In this document: positions 1 through 12,000 of the stretch, in pieces
Layout: the number at the start of each line of letters is the position of its first letter
Numbering within the stretch: the stretch's first letter is position 1
From: Turritopsis dohrnii
Taxonomy: Eukaryota; Cnidaria; Hydrozoa; Anthoathecata; Oceaniidae
Assembly (NCBI GenBank): GCA_027922465.2
Contig: BQMF02000001.1
Span: 1,364,001-1,428,000, forward strand
Direction: 5' to 3'
Length of the DNA stretch: 64,000 nt
Notes under the pieces: generated by a model
What the model was told of the DNA's origin: nothing
Seen by the model: the letters and a program-made list of their open reading frames with translations, nothing else
The model's database searches: none
Made by a program: the position numbers and the translations under genes

Positions 1-3000
1 TTATCATCATTGGCAGGACCACCAAAAGTTTTCTTATTGACTGCTTGCTTGTCTTTCACCTTATGAGGTTCATATGGTTGTCCATGGACATTAGTTTGAA
101 GTGGGTCAGAAAATTCGGTACTTTTTTCACCTGAAGCATCTTTTTTTTTAAAATTCTCATTAGGATTTGTTGCGGGAACAGACTCCTGTTTCACATGAGA
201 CCCACCACCTGAATTTGTGTCTTTTGTGTGCCTTTGAGATGCTGCATTGTGATCTTTTGCCTGTGTTTGCTTGGATGAAAGTTCAACTCCCTTCAAATGT
301 GCTGCTGTGACAGTCACTTTTATAGGCTTACCATCCTAAAAGTCATAAATATAAATGTCATCATTTCATGATTAAATGTTATGTGACATGAGACACATGA
401 TATTTCCAGCACCATAATTCAATTTGAAGTAAGAAGTTTCTAGGAAAATACTTTCTTCCTTTTCAAAAATAGATGGGAAAAAAGTCTTGCCAATGTTCAG
501 AGAGTTCGTTTGGACAGCCAAAAAAAGGCATCTGTTTCCTTGGATAAAACAACAACAATAGTAATTGAATTTTTCTGCAAAGCCATTGTAACAGCAACAC
601 TGTCGTTAAACTTGTAAGCATTACTAATCAAAACGGTTGTGCAGTTAAGTAATAAATCCTGCTTTATTATCATTGAAGTTGATCACTCACATCATTTTCA
701 GTCCTAGTTGCAGTTGTGACATCTTTTTTGTTCTCATCTTGCACACCAGACTGTACTGAACTTAATTCCTTCTTTCCATTGCTGATCTTTAAAGACTGCT
801 TCAAAAGTGTTTCCTTTTCTTTCTTGTTTTCTGATAGTGAATCCTAGTGAAGTTATTTCAAAATTCACATTCAAAACGTTGTTGAAACTGTTAACATGAT
901 ATTGATATTGATTTTATGTAAATGAAAACTACCAATATTGCAGATGCTTTTAAGAAGTCTCTACCAGGGTTTTCTTCACTGCTTCACAGAACAACAAAAA
1001 AGGCAGGAAGCCCTAGTAACATGGCTGGCAAACAATAGCGACTTGTCAATAACCTTAAGAGCAGCCCTTGTTACATAGGTTTGACTAGAAATTCAATTTG
1101 AAAGGATATAGTTACATGACCTGTAAATTGATGATATTCATTAAAACCAATACTTATTCACAGTTAAATCTATGTAGAGGCAGATACACTATAGCATACT
1201 TTTTCTTTCTCAGACTGGATGCCACTTGGCATATCATCTGTAACATTATCATCAATTTTTGCTGTTTCAACAGTAGAAGTGCTTTGTGAGCTGTGGTTTT
1301 CAACATTGCTGTTTGAATCTTGATCAGAAATGGCCATCCCCGATCTAACCAGGAAGGTTAATTGCTCTACCTCATCAGGTCCAACATCCTAGAAAAATCT
1401 TTCAGATTTCTTTAACGGAAAAATGCCTTAGAAAAAGTAATCCAAAAACTATACAATTATTACAGTTAAAGAGCATTTGGTATGAGACAAACGTCTATTA
1501 ATCATAGTAAAAACCACTTTTACAAATAAAATAAGATTTCATACTTTTTTTGTTTCTGCTGCTTTCACCTCACCTTGTATTATGGGCTAAAAGAAACATG
1601 TGGTGCTGAATAGTTTCAATCATGCAAATGATAATGTGCAGCTGTTACACATGAAATTAGTACCAGTCCTTTAAGATGCAGTCAAATAAACAAGTAAATG
1701 CAGGCTCATATTGATATTATACTTTTTCATCGTGCTCTATATTCCCAGCTTCATCAATAGTACTATCATCAGATTCATCTTCTTCTTCTTCAGAGTCATC
1801 TCCATCATCCTGAAACACCAGTAATAACTTAATTGATTATTTTGTAAAGAAGTTAAAGATTTTCTGAAATAGACTTTGAAGTACCTTCATATCTGTTGAA
1901 GATGATTTAATTGGTTTTTCTTCATCATCATCCTTCTTCTTCTTTTTCTTCTTCTTTTTTTTCTTCCTTTTTCTCTTTTTCTTCTGAAATGTATTATTTC
2001 ACAATGAATAAAATAAAATAGCCGAAAAATGATGCTTCCTCAGACAATCATCTCCCTCATTGTTTGAATAATAATTTACAAAGACATTAAAGACAAAAAA
2101 AAATAACTCTAGAATCATTGTTAATCATGAATTGCTGTTGATGTTATGTAATTGGTCACTGCATGAAGTTAAGACGTTAGTTAAGAGAGATAAACAGATC
2201 TTATTTTGTAGTACTGTGCCAGTTATAACAAATTGAGATTGTGAATGAACTTTTGTAAAGTTTCACTAGACAGAATAATACTTTGGAAATAACGTAACAT
2301 ATTTAGCTGGTAAACCCAAGGTTCCAGGTTTGAGTCCCCCTCTGGACAGACACAAAATTCTACTGGTCACATAGTGGTACTGCTACAATCTTGTTCCCAA
2401 TTAAAATCTTAGGATGGTTCAGGGTCATTAGGACTGGGTGAGGGATAAGTTATAAATTGGTGCGAAATTGTGATGAATGTCAAAAGTAGTGGGAAAGTAA
2501 CCCTTCCCCTCAAAATGTTCATTGGCTAGTCAGAAAAGAAAGTTGGGCTTAGGAGGGGTGAACTAGAATTAAAAAAACTTTTATTCCCCTTAACAGAAAG
2601 AGCATACCTTTCCAGATTCTGTGCCACCTACTTCAATATTTTGAACTTGTTTCTGGTTTTGACTTTCATCTCCGTCCTTTGAACTGACCTGTGCTTCACT
2701 TAAAATGTTTCCATGTTTACTTTTATCTACCACCTTTTCATTAACCTGTGTATTATTTGAAGCATTTCTGTTTAGACTTTCATCAAGCGTCTTTTCAGTA
2801 ACCTGTGCATCACTAGGAACATCTTTGATTTGACTTTCATCTACCATCTTTTCATCAACCTGTGTATCAACAGGAGCATTTTTGTTTTGACTTTCATCTA
2901 CCATCTTTTCATCAACCTGTGTATCACTACGAACATTTTTGTTTTGACTTTCATCTACCATCTTTACATTGGCCTGCGTATCACATGGAAGGTTTTGGCT

Positions 3001-6000
3001 CTTGTCTTGCAATGTAGGGTTTCTTTCAGTTGGTGACCTGCAAATACCAGTTTCTGATTTTTCCAATAATGATATTTCTGTTGTATCCTAAGAAATATGG
3101 AGTTCATAAACAAACAAAAGCATATAATAATTAACATTAATAAACATTAATACCAAAAATGTCATTCACAAGTAACTGGTATTCCTTAGAAAAATCGTCA
3201 CAAAACGTTCCTGGAATAGATCTGAAAGAGGTTTTCGTGGGGATACTTTAAATGTCATTCAATGATTTGTTTATAGTAATAAGCATTATAGGTTGGTTTA
3301 AAAGAGTTGTACCATTCAGCTTTCTTTACTGTATGTACTGACAAGTTCTTGTGGGATTACTCTATCCTAGAATTGGTCCGATCAAAATCCAAAATCCAAA
3401 AACTCAATCCTCCAAATAATAATGAACGGCAGTTAAACAGATAGAGATTCAAAGTCAATCATTTTAACATCTTTTGTCTTTCAAATTTGCACTAGTCTAC
3501 CTTGTGAAAATTAAGCATTTTACCTCACTTTCCATTGGCTCACCACCTCCACAAGCTCCCTGCAAAATGAGTACTTGACTGTAGTTGAAAAAAGGCAATA
3601 TTCGAATAGCACAATATATGCAATTTGTTTATACTGATGTAGATGTAACACCAAAACATTTTACATGAAAGAATTATATCTTTTTAAAAAGCAATTATTT
3701 TTAATTTTTCATACCTCACACTTGATGCTATTTCCCTCAACCTCCATAGGTGTCACACCTAAAATGTTAACATACAGAAGGACACTTAAATTCTCATAAA
3801 CACTATCCGGAAACACTATGAAGAATTAATAGCCAAATAATTGCACAACATCATGTTAATATTTCAATAAATCTTAAAACTTATCACATCTATCAAGTTG
3901 AACAAGTTCAACTTTTAAACAAAAAGCATTCAAAGAAAAATAGAGTGGCAAATGGAATATTTCTATCGACACTGGTGGCATAGTGTGTCTGATTCAAATC
4001 ATTTCTGTGATTTCTTGGGAGATACTAGCAAAATGTAGCAAGTAATGTTTAATAGAATTGCTTTTTAAACAGAGTACTTTTGTGTAATGCAGTCTCCCTA
4101 CAATAAATTGTTTGACGACATACAACCCAACGTTTCAGCGATTGGGCTAGGGGCAGATGCAAAATAGGTAGATAATGATTTTTCTTATCCATGAGTGTGC
4201 TAGATAGAGCGTGATAGATTTTATCAAAATTCACGGTCAAAATATTCTTAATCATATAGCGGTATAGGCGAATTGAGATGTTCGGCTCACCTCTTGCGAA
4301 TAAGGATTATGTGGATTTTTTGTAACTTTAGGGTGTATATTTTCAGAGTTTTGGGGTTGGTTTGACAAATCGGTATATGTTCATTAAAGGTTGAAAATAT
4401 ACTAAAATAAAAAAATTGAAAAAAAACATTTCTGGGGTAAACATAGATGAAAATAGGAAAACTTTTGCCGAAATACTGCTTTTGACAATAAGATTTTACT
4501 GACATTTAAGACATACTGAAAAGCCAGAAACTATTATCTTAGACTAAATATTCTGTTTGGGTGCTTCCAGGGAGTCGGCAAAAGTCAATAAATGTACCAA
4601 ACAATATAAAAGTTTGCAATTTTTTGCAAATTCTGTAAATTTTTGTGCTATAGCAATACAGTCAAACCACTATAGTTCAAAGTTTTTCTAAATTGAACAA
4701 ATTTCATGGTCGCTATGTAAATAATTCATAATTCAAACATTCCATAAATCAACATTTTTTCAATCCCTTCAATGTTTGGAACTTTTTCTTGATAAAATCA
4801 TTTTGTTAAGTTGAAGCTGTTGATTCCCTTAAGTTAAAACTAAGAAGACCGCTTTAAATGCATATGACTGATGTGCATGAAAATGTATTGCATGGATGTA
4901 TTTTATTATTTACAGAATATTGATTTAGTTTATTTCTTCCTGACAAAGAAAGCGCTCAATATGTTCGTAGAGCAACTTATATTCAGATAAGAAAAAACAA
5001 ACGTTGTTTTTCTTAAATAAATATAATTTACAGAATAGATAAAAAATAAGTATAAAGAGAGGATCGGAAATCCGAGTTACAAAACGGAGTTACGCATTAT
5101 GACGTCACAAACCGAGTTACTAACTTGGAGATTTTTCAATTTTAATTTTTCTCGAGTTACTAACTCGGAAATTTTATTTTCGTAAAGTTTTCCGGAGTTA
5201 TTAACTCGGAAATTCTTTTTGGTTTTATTTTTCTGAGTTAGAGAATATTTTTCAAATATTGTAAGGGATATTTTTGAAAGTTCACTGGGAATAGTGTGAG
5301 ATTTTAAAAAAGGCAAAATAGGCCAAATTTGTGGCAAATTTTGAAAATTGTTCAACTCTAATGAAGATTTAATAGAGGATTAACTTTGTACTGCTGTTTT
5401 TGAAATTGAAGGTCAACTTGTGCATAAGACTAAATTAGGCCGATATTGGACCAAATTTTGAAAATTGTCCAATTCTAATGAAAATTCTAGTGGAATAATT
5501 TGAGGGTAAATCCAAACAAGATACAATGACCAATGGTACTCTTTCGTTTTATGCCATCTGGAGCATGTTGATTTACATTAATAACAGAAACTTTCAGCAG
5601 GAGATTTTGACTTGTCTTAAAGTTTTTTAATTTAAGTATCAAAAATATATGTTTTCGGTTCATTTGAGGCCTGAAGTAGTTGGTGAAGGTTTTCTACACT
5701 TTGGATAACATTGACGAATACATGAGAAAGAAAGTTGTTTATATTTTTTTTTGCTCATGTGCTCACGTGTTTTGTTTTAGTTTTTTCTTTTCTCCTTAGT
5801 CATCTTAAGCCGCTGTGTGTTATTGTTACTGTAATCATAATGTTTACACTCTTTCATATTTTACAGCACTTTCTTTAATTAATTTTGAACACATTTAAAC
5901 TTTTCAACAGTTTTTCCTCCGGAAATTTTTGTTGTTAATGTAGTTTTCTTATAAAGGACTGTATAAACCAATCTTAATTGACAGATAACGATATATTTAC

Positions 6001-9000
6001 GAACTCAATAACTTTCCAAAAATGCCAAACAAAAATAATATATGTTTTCATTAATAAAAAATAACCGCTATGTTTTGTAAAAAAGAACAAAGCCGTTATC
6101 AAATTATATAGTGTTACTTTAGTAGTTTCAAAAACGCCAATGATATAAACCTAATACTAGTAGGCACAAAAATTAATTTGAATTTAAGATCTCCGGTCTT
6201 ACAGGTTTATTTTAAAGTTGCCAATCGAATACCTTATTCTAGGAAATTAACGCGCTAGAAAATTAACGCGTTTTTTTAAAATGCGCGTTAATTTCATATA
6301 CATTAATTTTCTAGCGTGTTAATTTTATAAGGGGTCATATCATAAGGCGTTAATTTTATCTGCATAATATTTCAAACCTTTTTAACAAAACCTCAAAATG
6401 TACTAAAATGTATCAGTATCATCAGCATCACATTCCCCCTCAATGTCGTCAATGTCGTCTGCTTTGTCTCCTAGTAATCTTTTTGATATTTCCTTTGAGT
6501 CATCAACATAACCCAGGTCATTGCTAGGGTAACCTAAGTTTTCTTCTTTTTTTCTGTATTAAATGGTTTTGACGCAGCAGTAGCATTCAAGATAAAATAA
6601 TATCTCAGGAGAAGCAAGAGAGTGCACGTTATACACACAGACTCTTTACACAAGATAATTATTTTATCTTGAATGTTTGCGCCTGGATCAGTTTGTTCCG
6701 TTAGAAAAAAAGTACTTAGAAAACTCCGCGTTAATTTTATAGACTTTGAAATCTGTTTACATGATTTGCGTTAATTTTATTGAAAAAATAAGGTCAATGG
6801 TCCTCATTCGTGTTAACTTTCTTCGTGTTAATTTTCCTCGTGTTAAAATCATTGCGTGTTAATTTCCTAGAATAAGGTACAACAATCTAAAAGATAATAA
6901 ACAAAAGGTATTTAGGCCTTTGGTGTTCAATCATTGTCGGCTTTGAAAAGTCACATCAAACAGTAGTGTCGACACTAATTTACTTGAAATCTTTTTGTAT
7001 TCAGCACTGTTAAATAATTTCTTTTAGAATTAACATGATACCACCTCAAGATTATGAATTGCACGTGCGAAACACCAGTCTGAACACCTAAAATAAATTC
7101 ATATAGAAATATAGAATCTATTTTCTCACTTCGGCAACTTTTTGTCTTGGAGTTCTCAGCTATCACAATTCATCAAGGGTAAGAGAAATAGAAAAATATG
7201 TCAGCGGTGCCATGGTACAGCTTTAGTTAAAAATAATATCCAGGACAGCATATCATTAGGATTAATATATTCATCGACTTGCTCAACTGATTAATTTTGA
7301 TGTCATTTCTGCATTAATGTAAATTTAAACCTGTGCTATAAAATTTTCATTATAGTTGAACAATTTGGTCCAAATTTGGCCTTATGCACAAGTTGACCTT
7401 AAATTTCGAAAACAGCAGTACAAATTTATTCCTTTATTAAATCTTCATTAGAATTGAACAATTTTCAAAATTTGGTCCAAATTTGGCCTAATTTGACCTT
7501 ATCCACAAGTTGACCTTCATGTTTGAAATCAGCAGTACAAACTTGTTCCACTATTAAATTTTCATTAAAATTGAACAATTTTCAAAATTTGCCACAAATT
7601 TGGCCTACTTTGCCTTTTTTAAAAACTCACACTATTCCCAGTGAACTTTCAAAAATATCCCTTACAATATTTGAAAATATTCTCTAACTCGGAAAAAAAT
7701 AAAACCAAAAAGAATTTCCGAGATAAAGATGATGACTGGGAACCTGCTGAAAGTAAGAAAAAAGCAAAGAACAAGAATTCTTCATCAAACAGTTGCATTA
7801 TTCATTGTTCAGATTCAACAGATACGGTTGTTAAGCTTCAATCATATGATTCTTGGAAAGTGCTCTTGGACGCAGCAAGATTCCGAAATCACCTAGCGAT
7901 CCTTGCTCTTTTGTTGAAAGAGAGTATCCAGAAATTTTTACCATAAAAAATGCAGAAGCATTTTCATCCTAAAGGATTGACTCAAGTGTATACAGGGAAA
8001 TAAAGAATCATCCAGAAACAGGAACGTTGGAAACAGGAACAATGAAGGTTACCTTTTTTTATTTTGTCCTGAAGGATGAAACAACGAAAAACAAGACATT
8101 TATTTTGACAGAAGAAGTCACCTGGTTATAGATCTGGAATGCAACCAAGAAGCAAATATATGAATGCTCCTCCCTGCAAAACACGCAAGTCATCTTTGAG
8201 AGCAATATATTTATATACAACAATTACAAACATTTGACAGTGAAGGCTGTTTTGGGATTACATGCCTTTATTGGTTATGACACATTAAGTGCTTTCTTTG
8301 GAAAGGGGAAAATTAAGCCTCTGAAGATCTTATGAAGAACTGCAAATACATGACTGCATTTGCTGAAATTGGTAATAGTGGGTAATAGTGTGTATTCAAT
8401 ATCTACGGTCACAAGGGAAACAGCACAAATGACCTCAGATGCATATTGTACTGTTCAAAACAGGGAAAATTGGAAGCCAAAAGTATTCTTCCATGCTTCG
8501 ACAGTCTGCAACAGCATTCATACCAAGCTTTTGGGTTTTTTGGGTTTTTTTTGTTTTTTTTAATCGATGTATTTCCTGCATCCATCAATATGGTTCTTCT
8601 TACAGAGAAAGCGTATGGGATGAAATATATATGCATGGTGTTACGTATAATGTATAAAAACGTATAATAATAAATATTACGGACATAACATATACAAAAT
8701 TAAGAAATAGGCTTAAAAGTTTTGCCATTAATGTCTTGCTGTGACTCTTATTATTCCATCGCCATTGAACTACGGATGGTAAATGAGAGGATGAAATCAC
8801 AATAGAGTGGAACACTGTAAAACCAACTTCTGAAGAAGTGTTGGCATTCATGTTCTGCACATGTACAAAGAAATGTATTGTACACACTTGTGTGCTAAAA
8901 GCAACTGCAAGCATTTTATCAATGTATATGAACAAAAAGATGATGTAGATGAAAGTGAATATATGACAGGGCCGCATCCAGACGTGATTTGGTATCGTTG

Positions 9001-12000
9001 GAACGGTATGGGCGCCCAAAAATATACGCCCAAAAAAGTTTTTCATAATTAATTTTTGTACATTTTTGTCCAGAATTATCCTTTAAAAGACCTTAATTTT
9101 TGTATTTACAGAAGGTTTGCATCGATACATCTTGTATTCGCAATTGTATTCTCAACTATACCATCAGATGCTATTAGTGCATTACGTAGCTAACAGCTAC
9201 CATATTTAATGTTTAATATTCCGTAAAAACAAAGTGAATAAAACAACATTAGTCTGTAATACTTTCCACTGAAGATAATAGATAATAATGTGAAGAAAAA
9301 CTTACATTTCATTGTTCATATATTAGAAAATGCGAATTTATTTCGACCACAATGCAGACAAATAAGTTAAGACTGTGAGAGTCGAGCTTTGCATTGACGC
9401 TCAGTCCTCATGTTTGGGGTTCACAAGTTAAAACGTCCCCCTTTTGTCTGCTCAAAAACTTCTTCGTATCTCATTACTCATTTGTCCATCAAGGTACGTA
9501 AAACTTACCTTGATCTTATAAATCAATATAATGTAAATCTCTTCTGGGAAGTGCATTTTCCTGGCATCTAGACCTTTTCAAATTTAAACATTTTCACCCC
9601 TAGCATCCACCATTCGGGTGTCACTATATCAACCTAATCTAAGAAAACGGTATGCCCAAAAAATGTCTGGATGCAGCACTGTATGAGGATGATTATTCTG
9701 ATTATGAATAACAACTGAATGTCACTTTACAAAACCACCCAAACTGGTTATTTCATGGTGTTTATTTATTATTTACACCAAATTTAGGTGGTAGAATTTT
9801 AATAAAATTTTTAGTTCAATGTTTGGTGAAAATCTTCAAAAAAAATAATATTATTATAAAGGATGGTTGAAAATCACTTAAAAACTCAGATGTCCAAATT
9901 ATTGTGTTACGTCAATTTGTTTTCATTTCCACCTAGGTTGTTTTGTGCTGTTTTTGCTTTGCGTTAGTTTGTAGTAAGAACAGTTTGTTTTCACTAGGTT
10001 GTTTTGTGCTTTTTATTGCATATATCAGCGGGTAGTTCTATCTATTTTTGTTATTGTTTCTGTGCTGTGATGTTTAATATGAAAAACGCTATTATTGTTT
10101 CTGGCTTCCAAGCAGTTTTAAGAAATGGCCAGTTTGTTTTGCAGCCACCTGATCAGCAGCAATACAGCATAGGCATTAACATGTACCTGAAGCAAGCCAT
10201 CAACAGCTTCAGCTAAAAAATTTCACTGGTGCTAACATCCCACCAAAAGCTATTCATCCTACATGAGCATAGGAAGGCTGAATGACTTCAAAATAATGAT
10301 GCAGAAAGGTGTGTTGGATATCGTGAAGATGAAGAGGCAGGTGAAAGATTAGCCAGGCAGAATGAGAATGCACAGCACATGAGGGCTAGGAGTGCTATTC
10401 AACAGAATGCAAATACCCCATTGTATTGTTCTGCTCGACAAGATCAATTACCTGAGCTACACTATCTTGGTGCCATAGATAAGGTCTGTCAGTTTTGTGG
10501 TGTCAAGATGTTTGTTGACTAAACTAATTTTAAGTGTTGTCACAATGGTAAAGTTCATTGAGATAACATTTATTATCCTAATGACTTTTAAAGATCCTTT
10601 AGTAGGCAATAACAATCAAGCAAAGAATTTTCAAGAAAATAAACGAAAGTTCAACAGTTTGGTTGCTTTTGCCTCAATGGATGCAAAATTACACAAATAC
10701 AATATTTATATATGCTGATTTATGATATCTACAAAGCAAAGGAACAACATCAAACCTCTATAAAGATCATTTCCTTACATAGCAAGTCAATTGAAAAACG
10801 TAACATCATGGTAGCATGGGATGAGAGTGGAAAAACATCAGTGGAAATCAAGTCAATGGTGAACGTCAATATCATAAAAGAGAAAAGAGAAAAAGGGAAC
10901 CAAATCTATGAAAACCTGCCACCATCTCTAAAACGAAACGTCGATCAGAAGTCATGCTAACATTAGAGACTTTTGACAACGTGCCTTGAAAAGGTTTGTA
11001 GAGACCTTCAGATCAAACCCCACCTTACCCCGTTAAGGTGAGCCGTTTCAACTTAGAAGTCCAAAGACTGGAGATGAATCGAGGTTGGGCATCAAAGCCA
11101 GGAATTTCTGGAGAAGAGGAGAGATGGCATTCTTTGATATCCACGTAACGCACATCAATTCCAAATATTCCGAAACCCACACATCACAGATCTTCAGGTG
11201 TAACGAGGAGGCTAAGAAAAGAGAGTACTGCGAGAGTACTAGAAGTAGAACACGTGAGTTTCACTCCACTTGTGTTTGGAACCAATGGTGGTGCAATAAC
11301 AAACTGTCTGAAAAAAATGACGAGAGTTATGGAACTACAATGACATGGTTAAGAACTAGAATTTCTATGGAAATAACTTAAGCTGCACTTCTGTGCCTAA
11401 GAGGAAAAACGCTTGTAATGGAAGAACTCAAATTTCGGCAGAGTTTCTAGCCACTGTTCGCAATTGTATTTTTTTTTTTATTTTCAATTTCTTTATCAAC
11501 AAAGTTTATTTATATATGTATATTATCTATTATTTATTTATTAGTATTTTATTGCAGTTTTTATCCTTGTATTTTATCATTTTATAACAAATCACATAGG
11601 TTTTTTTTATTTTACCATAGTGCAAATTTGTTTACAATTCATATTTTGACATGTTTACGACCTAGGGGTTTGGCATGGCTTCTGTTTATGTTGGGGGTAT
11701 GGTTTCCATGAACAGTTACAGCCATTTTAATCTTTCTGTTGTTTTCCTGTGCAACAATTTATTTTCACTATCATAATTACATCGTATAGCAAAAGGATTT
11801 TATTAAGAATGTTTTTTATGTGTTTCAGATCTTCCCAGTAAAACGATTTTTCTGTTCAAAGCTCCAGTGTTGATAATGAACATGTAAAATGCTCTAGGTG
11901 GAATACCTTAAGAGGGTGAGGAGTGTTTTTTTAATATTGAGGTTAGCTTTTTTAATCATGGGGAACCATTGCATTACACCTCCAATCGAACAAGACATGT

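Larger units (their letters stand above)
5072..7730. mobile_element. Large foldback: inverted-repeat arms about 300-400 bp long
   Basis: The left arm (about 5200-5510) matches the reverse complement of 7330-7720: AACTCGGAAATTC.., GTAAGGGATATTTTTGAAAG, GTGAACTTTC.. and AATTTGTGGCAAATTTTG all recur inverted. The right arm contains three tandem units of about 100-116 bp, each holding TTGAACAATT and GGTCCAAATTTGGCC; the left arm has two. The space between the arms (about 5510-7330) has no long ORF and holds a separate MITE. The decayed coding stretch after 7690 begins inside the right arm, so the arms probably belong to the element that encoded it. Confidence 0.65.

Noticed and set aside
2303..2345. 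A functional tRNA gene
   Set aside because: B box is good but no acceptor stem, anticodon arm or cloverleaf can be drawn.
8409..9046. Minus-strand ORFs at 8409-8636 and 8600-9046
   Set aside because: Antisense to recognisable transposon protein blocks on the plus strand.
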